A stretch of 64,000 bases of DNA from Pseudomonas sp. JM0905a. Its GTDB lineage: Bacteria > Pseudomonadota > Gammaproteobacteria > Pseudomonadales > Pseudomonadaceae. Below are positions 28,074-38,232 of this stretch, one piece after another (position 1 is the first letter of the stretch; each line of letters begins with the position of its first letter). The DNA lies in NCBI RefSeq assembly GCF_014700075.1, contig NZ_JACXBU010000002.1:186001-250000 (forward strand), in the 5' to 3' direction. Both the position numbers and the translations under genes were made by a program. The notes below the pieces were generated by a model. That model was given only the letters and a program-made list of their open reading frames with translations. It was not told the origin of the DNA and did no database searches.

Positions 28074-29693
28074 ATGTTCAACTCCATGCCACTGACTCTG
28101 AAACTCTCTCTTCCGCCTACCGTCGCCCTGCTGGGCCTGCTGCTGTTCGTGGGTTACACCGCCGTGCAGCTGAACGACAACGACAATCGCCTGCTGGAAT
28201 TGGAGACCCTGAGCTATCCGACACTGGAGAGCGCGGATCGGGTGATCTTCCAGTTCGCCCGTGTTCCTGACCTGCTCAATGGAGCCGTCGCCTCCGGCGA
28301 ACGGGAAACGCTCGAAGAGGCCCGCACGACGCTGGTGGACGTGCAGACCAGGTTGGCGGAGCTGAAGTCGTTGACCGACGGGCGAAACGGCAGGAGCGAC
28401 GAATTGCAGGAATGGACGAACGCCATAGAGCGCTACGCCGAGAACGCGCTTGCGACAACCGAACGGTTGCTCGTAGATGTGTCCTTCGATGAGGTTCGAC
28501 CGAACCTGAACCGCATGGCCAGCGACCTCAGCCAGGCCCGGGAGGCGGGAGACCGCTTCCGCAATGATGTCTACACGGACTTCCAGACGGGCCTCACCCA
28601 GGTCCGAAAGGACAATGCCACGACCACGCGCGTCGGCTATCTCCTCAGTGTCATGTTGTTGCTGCTCGTGAGCCTCGGCGCCGTGCTGGTGATTCGCCAG
28701 GTCATGGCCAACGTGCGGGGTGTCATCGCGTCGCTAAGAGCCATCGCCAGCGGCGACGGAGACCTGACACGCCACGTGAACGTCCAGTCCGACGATGAAA
28801 TCGGCGAGATGATCAACCTGTTCAACGGCCTGCTGGACCGGCTGCAGGGCACCATTCGCGTCATCATCGAAACAGCCGACCCGCTGGAGCAGATGTCCAG
28901 GGAACTGCATCGCCTGACCCAGGGGGCCGAAGAGAGCGCGCGCTCCCAGCAGGAACGCACGGACTCCATCAGCCGCGACATCGGCACCATGGCGGGCAGC
29001 ATCCAGGAAGTGGCGCAACGCTCGCGGCAAGCCTCCGAAGAGGCCAGCGCCGCCAGCCGCCAGGCCGACGAGGCCCGGCAGAACATCGACAGCCTTTCCT
29101 CCAGCATCGGCGACCTGGGCAACAGCGTACTCGGATCGGTACAAGCCATGCGCAAGCTGGAAGAGGAGACCCAGCAGGTCGGTACCGTGCTGACGGTGAT
29201 CCGCAGCATCGCCGAGCAGACCAATCTCCTCGCGCTCAATGCCGCCATCGAGGCAGCGCGCGCCGGCGAGCAGGGACGCGGCTTCGCCGTGGTCGCAGAC
29301 GAGGTGCGCAACCTCGCGCAGAAGACCGCCGCGTCCACCGCCGAGATCCAGGCCATCATCCAACGCCTGCAGAACAGCGCCAATGGCGTCCTGCAGGCAA
29401 TGACGCTGAATGGCGCCAAGGCCAGGGCCAGCATTGAAAGCTCCGACCAGGCCACGCGGACCCTGGAGGCGATCACCCGCGCCGTTCGCCAGATCGATGA
29501 GCTGAACGCGGGCATCGCCCGCTTCACCCACGAGCAGATCGGCCTCTCCCGCTCGATCCAGCAGGACACCGAAGTCCTGCAGCAGGACACCCAGGCCACC
29601 ACCCTCGGCGCCGACGCCACTGCGCGCCTGGGCGAACAACTGGTGGACACCGGTGAGCACCTGCGCGGCGCCACCGCCCAGTTCCGCATCTGA
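28074..29693 (+). CDS. Methyl-accepting chemotaxis protein
   Basis: A 539-aa chemoreceptor. The first helix lies at about residues 11-29 ([21 protein letters not shown]), followed by a roughly 155-aa periplasmic helical sensor and the second helix ([21 protein letters not shown]). HAMP follows ([16 protein letters not shown]), then a signalling domain with [16 protein letters not shown]. The sensor is helical and has no obvious Cache motif. It lies 189 bases after the binding-protein gene and 29 bases before a porin gene, so it may receive a signal from a loaded periplasmic protein. The ligand is unknown. Confidence 0.88.
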   Translation: MFNSMPLTLKLSLPPTVALLGLLLFVGYTAVQLNDNDNRLLELETLSYPTLESADRVIFQFARVPDLLNGAVASGERETLEEARTTLVDVQTRLAELKSLTDGRNGRSDELQEWTNAIERYAENALATTERLLVDVSFDEVRPNLNRMASDLSQAREAGDRFRNDVYTDFQTGLTQVRKDNATTTRVGYLLSVMLLLLVSLGAVLVIRQVMANVRGVIASLRAIASGDGDLTRHVNVQSDDEIGEMINLFNGLLDRLQGTIRVIIETADPLEQMSRELHRLTQGAEESARSQQERTDSISRDIGTMAGSIQEVAQRSRQASEEASAASRQADEARQNIDSLSSSIGDLGNSVLGSVQAMRKLEEETQQVGTVLTVIRSIAEQTNLLALNAAIEAARAGEQGRGFAVVADEVRNLAQKTAASTAEIQAIIQRLQNSANGVLQAMTLNGAKARASIESSDQATRTLEAITRAVRQIDELNAGIARFTHEQIGLSRSIQQDTEVLQQDTQATTLGADATARLGEQLVDTGEHLRGATAQFRI

Positions 29694-29722
29694 CCTTTCC
29701 CAACCACACGAGCAGTAACAGC

Positions 29723-30880
29723 ATGCAAGGCACAAGAACACTCGCTCTGGCCAGTCTCATTGCGAGCGCCCCGGCCTTCGCCCTGGAACAGGGCGAACAT
29801 CGCTTCAATGGTTTCGGCACCGCCGGCCTCACCTACCTGGGAGGTGAGGACGCCGGGCGCAGTTATGGCATCAACGGACAGACCACCGATTCCTGGCGCG
29901 GCGACCAGCTCTCCAAACTGGGTGCCCAGTTGCAGTACGGACTGAGCGATACGCTGGGCGTCACCGTCCAGGCCACCGCAAAACCGGAGCAGGACACCTG
30001 GAAAGCGAACCTGGAGTGGGCCTACCTCTCCTGGGCCGCCACCGACGGCCTGACCCTGCGGGCGGGCCGGCTGCGCCTGCCGGTGTACATGTACTCGGAA
30101 ACCCTGGATGTGGGCTTCACCCATCCCTGGGTGCGATTGCCGGACGAGGTCTACAGCCAGGTCCAGCTGAGCAACTACGAGGGCGGGGACATCCTCTATA
30201 CCCTGCCCGTATCGATCGGTTCCCTGAACGTCCAGGTCGCCGGGGGGCAGGCGGTCAATCGCAACATCTTCGCCCTCGATGATCTCTACGACATCGACTA
30301 CAAGAAGGTCTTCGCCGCCAACGTCAGCCTGGAAACCACCGACTTCGGCACCGTGCGGGTGGGCTATGCCGAAGCCGACATCGACGCCGACGTCACCGCC
30401 TCGGTGAGCGTTCCCGGCGGCGTACCGGCCAGCGTCGGTTTCAAGCGCCTGGACCAGCAGAAGGCCAAGTTCACCTCCATTGGCTATCAGTACGACGACG
30501 GCACCTGGATCTCCACCAACGAGTGGACCAGCAACAACAGCGAAGCGGACCAGGAAGGCAGCATCGATGCGTTCTACCTGATGGGTGGCCACCGCTTCGG
30601 CGCCGTGCTGCTGCACCTCACCTACGCCCAGCTGGACGAGGATGCCGGCCGCCAGACGTCCTGGACCTATGGCGTGAACTACAACCTGGCCCCAACCGTC
30701 GTCCTCAAGGGCGAATACAAGCGAGTCGACACCCGTGACGGTTATCGCGGCGTGTTCGTGGAGAACGCCCAGGAAACCTTCGACCACGCACTCTTCACCG
30801 CGAGCCACGGTGCAGCAGGCGTGCCAGCGCGAAACTACGACGGCGACATCCTCAGTGTCGGCATCGACTTCGTGTTCTAA
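29723..30880 (+). CDS. Outer-membrane porin
   Basis: A 385-aa beta-barrel protein with a Sec signal (about residues 1-20, ending APAFA). The mature protein starts LEQGEHRFNGFGTAGLTYLG, a porin-like first strand. Alternating hydrophobic/polar strands run through the length, and the last residues SVGIDFVF end in Phe, the outer-membrane insertion signal. It lies between chemoreceptor and PstS-like genes in one transcript. It may admit the compound detected by the neighbouring receptor; specificity is unknown. Confidence 0.85.
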   Translation: MQGTRTLALASLIASAPAFALEQGEHRFNGFGTAGLTYLGGEDAGRSYGINGQTTDSWRGDQLSKLGAQLQYGLSDTLGVTVQATAKPEQDTWKANLEWAYLSWAATDGLTLRAGRLRLPVYMYSETLDVGFTHPWVRLPDEVYSQVQLSNYEGGDILYTLPVSIGSLNVQVAGGQAVNRNIFALDDLYDIDYKKVFAANVSLETTDFGTVRVGYAEADIDADVTASVSVPGGVPASVGFKRLDQQKAKFTSIGYQYDDGTWISTNEWTSNNSEADQEGSIDAFYLMGGHRFGAVLLHLTYAQLDEDAGRQTSWTYGVNYNLAPTVVLKGEYKRVDTRDGYRGVFVENAQETFDHALFTASHGAAGVPARNYDGDILSVGIDFVF

Positions 30881-30891
30881 GGAGCGCCTCC

Positions 30892-31296
30892 ATGAAACCC
30901 TGCATCATCGCCCTGCTCACCTCCGCGCTGGCAACGGCCTCGACCCTTGCCCAGGCCGAGGTGGTCGTCATCCTCAACGCCAGCGCCAGCGCATCTCCCA
31001 GCCAGTCGGACGTGGCCAATATCTTCCTGGGCAAGGACACCAGCCTCAAAGGTATCGATCAGAAGGGCTGGAACCCCACCAAGGAGAAGTTCTACAGCGC
31101 CGTCACCAGCAAGAACGAATCGCAGCTCAAATCCTACTGGTCCGGCCTGGTGTTCACCGGCAAAGGGCAGCCCCTTCAGAGCGCCGCCGATGACACTGCG
31201 GTCGTCGCCCTGGTCGGCACGGAAGCGAACGCCATCGGCTACGTCGACAAGTCCGCCGTCACCGACAAGGTGAAGGTGCTCTTCAGCCTGCCATAG
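30892..31296 (+). CDS. Small PstS-like periplasmic binding protein
   Basis: A 134-aa exported protein: signal peptide about residues 1-22 (LTSALATASTLAQA), then EVVVILNASASASPSQSDVANIFLGK, the short PstS-like domain often annotated as phosphate ABC transporter substrate-binding protein. It is far shorter than true PstS (about 320 aa) and has no transporter genes. It starts 11 bases after the porin stop with GGAG before ATG. From memory, such half-size proteins often sit beside a porin and a receptor or sensor kinase, so a role in sensing is more likely than phosphate import. Confidence 0.8.
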   Translation: MKPCIIALLTSALATASTLAQAEVVVILNASASASPSQSDVANIFLGKDTSLKGIDQKGWNPTKEKFYSAVTSKNESQLKSYWSGLVFTGKGQPLQSAADDTAVVALVGTEANAIGYVDKSAVTDKVKVLFSLP

Positions 31297-31400
31297 TCTC
31301 GTCTGCAACCCGCCATGCCAGGGCGTATGCCTGGCGTGGCGCCCCTGCCCGTCCCTCTTCCCGTCATTCTTCGCTTTGCACCGCATCTGTTGTGAGTTAT

Positions 31401-31424
31401 TTTACGTAACACTGGTTATCTTAA
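31401..31424. promoter_or_regulatory. Shared regulon palindrome, site 3 (amine oxidase 1)
   Basis: TTTACGTAACA-CT-GGTTATCTTAA lies 29 bases before the amine oxidase 1 start. The left half is a perfect match to the common half-site, and spacing is two bases as in the other copies. Confidence 0.65.
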
Positions 31425-31453
31425 TTAAAACAACAGAGCTGACCGAGGCGAAA

Positions 31454-32941
31454 ATGGAACCTGAAAACCATGATTTGTCGCTGACTGCACGCCGACGGCG
31501 CCTGCTTCTGCAGGCGATGGGAAGCGCGGCATTAATGGGCGGGATAGCGCTCAGCGGACGCGTGACGGCCAATGTGCTGCGTTCGGGCGAGGACGATGTC
31601 CTGGACGTGGCGATCATCGGCGCAGGGCTGGCGGGACTGACCGCAGCCCGCGACTTGCACAGGGCGGGCTGTGAGTCCCTCGTGGTGCTGGAAGCGCGGG
31701 ACCGGGTAGGTGGGCGTACGCTCAACCATGACCTGGGCAACGGCGTCATCTCCGAGGCCGGCGGACAGTGGATCGGCCCCGGCCAGACCGCCATCTTCGA
31801 CCTGGCCCGCGAACTGGAGGTCGATACCTTCCCGTCCTACTACCAGGGCAAGAACGTGTACCTGGTGGGCGGCGCCAAGTACGAGGAAGACCTGTCCGAT
31901 AGCCAGGGCTCAGGCTCTCCAGTCACGGAAAAGCTCAATGAACTCGCGCGAGGCGTTCCCAGTAAGGAGCCCTGGACGGCAGCGGAGGCAGCCTCCCTCG
32001 ACAAGCTGTCGGTCGGCCAGTGGCTCTCACAGCAGGCGCTCGACAACGTGGCCAGGCTCAGCTTCGATTCCTCCATCGGACTGACCACCGGCACGCCCCC
32101 CTCGAACCTGGCGCTGCTGCATTACCTCTCCCTCATCAACTCCGCCGACTGCAGCATGGAAAAGCTCGAGGGGTTCAAGGGCGGCGCCCAGGAAACCCGC
32201 TTCGTCGGCGGCTCGCAGATCCTGAGCACGCGGATGGCGGAAGCGCTGGGCGACAAGGTCCGGCTAGCCTGCCCGGTATGCAAGATCGTCGGCTGGGACA
32301 GCGAAATCGTCGAGATCCATACCGACCAGGGCATCATCCGCGCTCGGCAGGTCATCGCCGCGCTGCACCCTGCGCTGTGCAACCAGATCACCTTCGACCC
32401 GCCGCTTCCCGAAGGCCGCGCGGGGCTGCACCGCCTCTGGCCCTCCCACGCCCCCATGCGCAAGACCGTGCATGTCTATCCGCGTCCGTTCTGGCGGGAA
32501 CAGGGCCTCAACGGCCAGATCACCCAGGCCGACGGACCACTGATCCTCTCCTACGACAACTCGCCTCCGGACGGCAGCGTCGGCGTCCTCAGCGCCTTCG
32601 TCAGGACCGCACAACTGCCGCAGGATCCCAAGCGCGCCGAAAGCACGCTGTCGGCCATCTATGCCGAGGTACTGGGGGACGAAGCGCAGCACCCCACCCA
32701 GTTCCACGACCATGACTGGGGCAAGGTCGACCCCTGGACCCTGACCTGCGTCGGCTCCATCCCGCCGGGCTTCCTGACGAAGTGGGGCCAGTACCTGAAA
32801 CCCTCGATCGGTCGCCTGATCTGGTCCGGTACCGAAACGGCCGATATCTGGGCCAGTGGCATGGACGGCGCAGTGCGCTCCGGCCACCGGGCAGCACTCG
32901 AGGCGCTCCAGGCGCTGGTAAAAGCCAGGAGGAGCGCATGA
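31454..32941 (+). CDS. Flavin amine oxidase/dehydrogenase 1 (MAO family)
   Basis: A 495-aa FAD amine oxidase. The N-terminus TARRRRLLLQAMGS plus a hydrophobic run (residues 11-36) resembles a Tat-type export signal. The FAD site GAGLAG is at 56-61 with VVLEARDRVGGRT after it, and the end IWSGTETADIWASGMDGAVRSG is the second FAD contact. Style and length recall cyclohexylamine oxidase and NicA2. The gene overlaps by four bases a diheme cytochrome c gene, which points to a dehydrogenase passing electrons to cytochrome c, as shown for NicA2/CycN. The start ATG 31454 (GAGG upstream) is chosen over 31376. It is a paralogue of the gene at 48347-49840. The amine substrate is unknown. Confidence 0.85.
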   Translation: MEPENHDLSLTARRRRLLLQAMGSAALMGGIALSGRVTANVLRSGEDDVLDVAIIGAGLAGLTAARDLHRAGCESLVVLEARDRVGGRTLNHDLGNGVISEAGGQWIGPGQTAIFDLARELEVDTFPSYYQGKNVYLVGGAKYEEDLSDSQGSGSPVTEKLNELARGVPSKEPWTAAEAASLDKLSVGQWLSQQALDNVARLSFDSSIGLTTGTPPSNLALLHYLSLINSADCSMEKLEGFKGGAQETRFVGGSQILSTRMAEALGDKVRLACPVCKIVGWDSEIVEIHTDQGIIRARQVIAALHPALCNQITFDPPLPEGRAGLHRLWPSHAPMRKTVHVYPRPFWREQGLNGQITQADGPLILSYDNSPPDGSVGVLSAFVRTAQLPQDPKRAESTLSAIYAEVLGDEAQHPTQFHDHDWGKVDPWTLTCVGSIPPGFLTKWGQYLKPSIGRLIWSGTETADIWASGMDGAVRSGHRAALEALQALVKARRSA

Positions 32942-33618
32942 TGAAACGAGCTTTTCTTATCGGCGGCGCACTAGTGGCGGCAGGACTGACAGCAGCGGCA
33001 GCCACGGTTGGGCCGGAACTGCTGGCCGGTTATCGCTTCATGGACGCCCTCGACCGGTACTACGCCAGCTACGAAGCCAATGGCGGCGCCTGGCCGCAGA
33101 CCCAGGATTCCTGCGCGCTCTGCCATGGCGTCAACGGCCAGCCACGGGATGCGCAGTACGCAGCCCTTGCCGGTCAGCCGGCGTCCTATATCGAGGCCCA
33201 GTTGCACGCCTTCGCGGAAGGGCGGCGCCACAGCGCGCAGATGGGGCCGTTGGCGGCGAACCTGAGCGACGCCCAGATCAAGGCCCTGGCGGACTACTTC
33301 TCCCGCCAGCCGCCGGGAACGACGGAGGCACCTGAGCGGGACGACGCCCTGGCAAAGCGTGGAGAAGCAGTGGTCGCTGCCAGAGGATGCATCGCCTGTC
33401 ACGGCGAAAACCTCTCCGGCGGCCCCCTCGGCCCCCGTATCGCCGGCCAGGGTGATGGTTATCTCTCGGATCAGTTGAAGGCCTTCAAACGCGGCCAACG
33501 CCAGGACCCGAGCCAGGCCATGAACGCCATGGCCAGTTCGCTATCGGATGAGGAGCTCAAGGCCACGGCCCACTACCTCTCCGGCCTGACGCCAGCACAG
33601 CCCCATAGCGCCCACTGA
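32938..33618 (+). CDS. Diheme cytochrome c, partner of amine oxidase 1
   Basis: A 226-aa periplasmic c-type cytochrome, membrane-anchored or exported by its N-terminal helix (about residues 4-24). Two heme sites are present: C59-x-x-C62-H63 and C151-x-x-C154-H155, each followed by a Met-containing domain of the cytochrome c4 type. The ATG overlaps the stop of the amine oxidase gene (ATGA), with GGAGG upstream, so the two proteins are translationally coupled. It is the likely electron acceptor. It is a paralogue of the gene at 47684-48337, which sits in the same relation to amine oxidase 2. Confidence 0.9.
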   Translation: MMKRAFLIGGALVAAGLTAAAATVGPELLAGYRFMDALDRYYASYEANGGAWPQTQDSCALCHGVNGQPRDAQYAALAGQPASYIEAQLHAFAEGRRHSAQMGPLAANLSDAQIKALADYFSRQPPGTTEAPERDDALAKRGEAVVAARGCIACHGENLSGGPLGPRIAGQGDGYLSDQLKAFKRGQRQDPSQAMNAMASSLSDEELKATAHYLSGLTPAQPHSAH

Positions 33619-33709
33619 CCCACTGGCGGGCAGGGACGCTCGCCATCGCCCACCAGACCAACACCCCCTGGAAAACTCGCACGCGCCTGCGACCGCAGGT
33701 CGGCCTTAT

Positions 33710-33749
33710 TTTACGTAACGATTTATTTGCATAACATCTGTTGCGTAAA
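33710..33749. promoter_or_regulatory. Shared regulon palindrome, site 4 (monooxygenase operon), with extra half-site
   Basis: TTTGCATAACA-TC-TGTTGCGTAAA (33726-33749) is one of the best copies of the pattern. A further half-site TTTACGTAACG lies at 33710-33720. This region matches, in reverse, the site before the amine oxidase 2 operon at 52132-52155. Confidence 0.75.
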
Positions 33750-33804
33750 TTTGCGCAGCGGATTACAGTCCGGCAAAACAACAAAAGCTTCAGGAGCTCA
33801 GCTC

Positions 33805-33966
33805 ATGAAAGACGCCGCAAACCCTCTCCATGCCGACGCCGGCATCTCCACCCCCCTTGCCCTACCCAATGCCCCTGCCACCACTTGCCTGAACCGTTCG
33901 GGCAGTGCGCACCTCGCCATTGGGGCTCATCGAGCATCGCTGTTCATGGGACGCCTCGCGGGCTAA
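33805..33966 (+). CDS. Possible small leader protein upstream of the monooxygenase gene
   Basis: A 53-aa open frame starting ATG 33805 with AGGAG eight bases upstream. The product begins MKDAANPLHADAGISTPLAL and has no recognised family, no membrane helix and an Ala/Leu/Pro-rich composition. It lies in the 270 bases between the regulon palindrome and the monooxygenase start. The good ribosome site is the main support; it could also be chance, and the mRNA region would then be an untranslated leader. Confidence 0.35.
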   Translation: MKDAANPLHADAGISTPLALPNAPATTCLNRSGSAHLAIGAHRASLFMGRLAG

Positions 33967-34019
33967 GCCGACTTCATCAATCAATTGCCCTGCTTACCTC
34001 GATGAGCACGGAGATGCAT

Positions 34020-35570
34020 ATGAGCAACAACCATTTCGACATCCTGATCATTGGTGCCGGCTTGTCGGGCATTGGCACTGCCTGCCATCTCACCAAAGAG
34101 TTCCCGAACAGGAGCCTGGCCATTCTGGAGCGCCGCGAGCGTATCGGCGGGACCTGGGATCTCTTCCGCTACCCGGGAATTCGCTCCGATTCGGACATGC
34201 TCAGCTACGGCTACAAGTTCCGCCTCTGGAACAGCACGAAGATTCTGGCCGACGGCGCCGAGATTCGCCGTTACATCCAGAACACCGCAGCCGAGTTCGG
34301 CATCACCGACAAAATCCAATATGGCCTGAAGGTCTTGCGCGCGAACTGGTCCAGCGAACTGCGCCTGTGGCAGCTCACTGCCCTGCATGAGCCCAGCGGC
34401 ACTGTGCGCACCTACAGCTGCAAGCAGCTGCTGTGCTGCACCGGCTACTACAACCAGGATGATGGTTTCCTGCCCCAGTTCCCTGGGGAGGAAAGCTTCA
34501 ATGGCATCAAGATCCACCCGCAGCACTGGCCGGAAAACCTGGACTACAAGGGCAAGAAGGTCATTGTGATCGGTAGCGGGGCTACCGCAGCCACGCTGAT
34601 TCCAGCCATGGCGAATACCGCCAGGCACATCACCATGCTGCAACGCTCGCCCTCGTACATCTACGCACTACCGTCCAACGACATACTGACGCTCGCGCTG
34701 TCTCGCATCATGCCGAGTGAGTGGGCGCTCAGACTGGCCCGTAAACGCAACATCCTGATGTACCGCGCCATCTACGCGGTCTGCCGGCGCTGGCCGAAGC
34801 TGATGCGCAGTTTCCTGCTATCCCACGTGCGCAAGCAGGTCGGTCCGGACGTCGACATGCGCCATTTCACACCCAAGTACATGCCCTGGGACGAACGCCT
34901 TTGCGCCGTGCCCGGTGGGGACATGTTCAAGGCCATTCGCGATGGCAAGGCCTCCGTTGAGACCGACCAGATCGAGCGCTTCACGAAGAAGGGCATCCTG
35001 CTGAAATCCGGCAAGGAGCTGGAAGCGGACATCATCATCACCGCAACCGGCCTGCAGCTTCAGCTACTCGGCGGCATGGAGCTGTCGGTAGACGACGTAC
35101 CCCGCGCCATCGGCGAACGGATGACCTACAAGGGCGTGCTGCTGGAAGACCTGCCCAACATTGCCTGGCTGTTCGGCTATACCAACGCGGCCTGGACCCT
35201 GAAGGTCAGCGTCTCGGCGCAGTACCTGTGCCGCCTGTTCTCCTACATGGAAAAGAACCGTCTTGAAGTCGTCATCCCGCACGACAACGGCGAGAACTCC
35301 ACTCCCCACAGCATCATGCACTCGATGAAGTCGGGCTATATCCAGCGCGATCAGCAGTTCCTGCCGCGCCAGGGAAAAACCTATCCCTGGCAGGTCAACA
35401 TGAACTACGGCCCGGACAAGAAGATGCTGCTCAAAGACGCCGTCGAGGACAGCCGCCTGGAGTTCCTGCCCGCCAGAAAAGCGAGCACGCCCTCCTCCAA
35501 CGTCACGCCATTGGCCGTATCTCGAGACGCGAAGCCCGTGATCATCACTCGTGAAGCTCAGGGGGAGTAA
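34020..35570 (+). CDS. Baeyer-Villiger-type flavin monooxygenase (AlmA/EthA-like)
   Basis: A 516-aa class B flavoprotein monooxygenase. The FAD site GAGLSG lies at residues 12-17, GGTWDLFRYPGIRSD at 43-57, and the Baeyer-Villiger fingerprint FxGxxxHxxxW(P) is exact at 160-171 (F160, G162, H166, W170, P171). The NADPH site is IGSGATA (184-190). Such enzymes turn ketones into esters or lactones; AlmA-type members act on long alkyl chains. The start ATG 34020 has GGAG six bases upstream. Genes for an acyl-CoA ligase, an esterase and an alcohol dehydrogenase follow, which completes a ketone-to-acid route. The substrate is inferred to be hydrophobic, not known. Confidence 0.87.
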   Translation: MSNNHFDILIIGAGLSGIGTACHLTKEFPNRSLAILERRERIGGTWDLFRYPGIRSDSDMLSYGYKFRLWNSTKILADGAEIRRYIQNTAAEFGITDKIQYGLKVLRANWSSELRLWQLTALHEPSGTVRTYSCKQLLCCTGYYNQDDGFLPQFPGEESFNGIKIHPQHWPENLDYKGKKVIVIGSGATAATLIPAMANTARHITMLQRSPSYIYALPSNDILTLALSRIMPSEWALRLARKRNILMYRAIYAVCRRWPKLMRSFLLSHVRKQVGPDVDMRHFTPKYMPWDERLCAVPGGDMFKAIRDGKASVETDQIERFTKKGILLKSGKELEADIIITATGLQLQLLGGMELSVDDVPRAIGERMTYKGVLLEDLPNIAWLFGYTNAAWTLKVSVSAQYLCRLFSYMEKNRLEVVIPHDNGENSTPHSIMHSMKSGYIQRDQQFLPRQGKTYPWQVNMNYGPDKKMLLKDAVEDSRLEFLPARKASTPSSNVTPLAVSRDAKPVIITREAQGE

Positions 35571-35572
35571 GC

Positions 35573-37210
<1,638 letters not shown>

Positions 37211-37219
37211 GGTAGCGCC

Positions 37220-38173
37220 ATGACCACGAATGCGCAGGCCTTCACTCACGTCATCCATCCAACCCGGGGTCGCTGGGCAAGCGAACTGCTCAATCTGCTA
37301 TTGCGCCTCTCGGTGAAGTCGCGGCATGGATGGCACATCGACATTCCGAAACTGCGTGAAAAATTCCGCCAGCTGAATCGCCAGGCCCCTCGAGCCCTGG
37401 CTGACGTGCAACGCGAAAGCGTGGACTGCAACGGCGTCGCTGCCCAGTGGCTGTCGCCCAAGGGTTGCCGCCAGGAACGGGTATTGCTCTATATCCACGG
37501 CGGCGCATTCGTGGCTTACACGCCCGATGTGTACGCCGCCATGGTGGCGTCCTGGTGTCAGCCCCTGAAGGCACGGGCGCTGATGCTGGACTACCGCCTG
37601 GCTCCCGAGCACCCCTACCCCACTGCGCTGGACGAATGCCTTGCCGCCTACCAGTGGTTGCTGGATCAGGGCATCAAGGCCAAGGACATCGTCATCGCCG
37701 GCGATTCCGCGGGTGGCAACCTGGTGATGGCCACGCTGCAGCACCTCAAGGCTTCCAACCAGCCGCTTCCTAGCTGCGCAGTGCTGCTCTCGCCTTTCCT
37801 GGACTTCACCCTCAGTGGCGCAAGCGCGCTGGGAAATGCGCCTCACGACCCGATCTTCAACCTGGCCTTCGCGGTTGGAATTCGTGGTTTCTACGCACCC
37901 GCCGAGGCCTATTCGCAACCGTCGGTATCGCCCCTGTTCGGGGATTTCAGCGGCCTTCCACCATTGCTGTTCCAGGTGGGCAGCACGGAAATGCTGCTGG
38001 ATGACTCCGTTCGGGCAGCAGCCCTGGCCGACGCCGCCGGCGTGCCGGTGCAGTTGGAGATCTGGCAGCGGCTTCCCCATGTCTTCCAGATGATCGCTGC
38101 CCTGCCCCAGGCCCGAGCCGCCGCCCAGCGCATCCAGCGCTTCGTCAACGACCACACGGACTGGGATGGCTAA
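37220..38173 (+). CDS. HSL-family alpha/beta hydrolase (esterase/lactonase)
   Basis: A 317-aa cytosolic esterase of the hormone-sensitive-lipase group. The oxyanion motif HGGAF is at 93-97, LDYRLAPEHPYPTALDEC at 123-140 and the nucleophile elbow GDSAGG at 161-166 (Ser163). The catalytic acid is near GSTEMLLDDS and the His is in LPHVFQM. No signal peptide is present. In Baeyer-Villiger pathways an esterase of this kind (for example EstF1 with BmoF1 in P. fluorescens) cleaves the ester or lactone made by the monooxygenase. The gap to the ligase gene is nine bases. Confidence 0.9.
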   Translation: MTTNAQAFTHVIHPTRGRWASELLNLLLRLSVKSRHGWHIDIPKLREKFRQLNRQAPRALADVQRESVDCNGVAAQWLSPKGCRQERVLLYIHGGAFVAYTPDVYAAMVASWCQPLKARALMLDYRLAPEHPYPTALDECLAAYQWLLDQGIKAKDIVIAGDSAGGNLVMATLQHLKASNQPLPSCAVLLSPFLDFTLSGASALGNAPHDPIFNLAFAVGIRGFYAPAEAYSQPSVSPLFGDFSGLPPLLFQVGSTEMLLDDSVRAAALADAAGVPVQLEIWQRLPHVFQMIAALPQARAAAQRIQRFVNDHTDWDG

Positions 38174-38232
38174 CGGGCCGGCAATCAAGCTGCCCACCTC
38201 CTTCCTGGCCCACCTATTCGAGACCCGCAAAG

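Noticed and set aside
28637-30808. 723-aa minus-strand open frame
   Set aside because: It runs antisense through the chemoreceptor and the porin, both well supported; the translation is low complexity.
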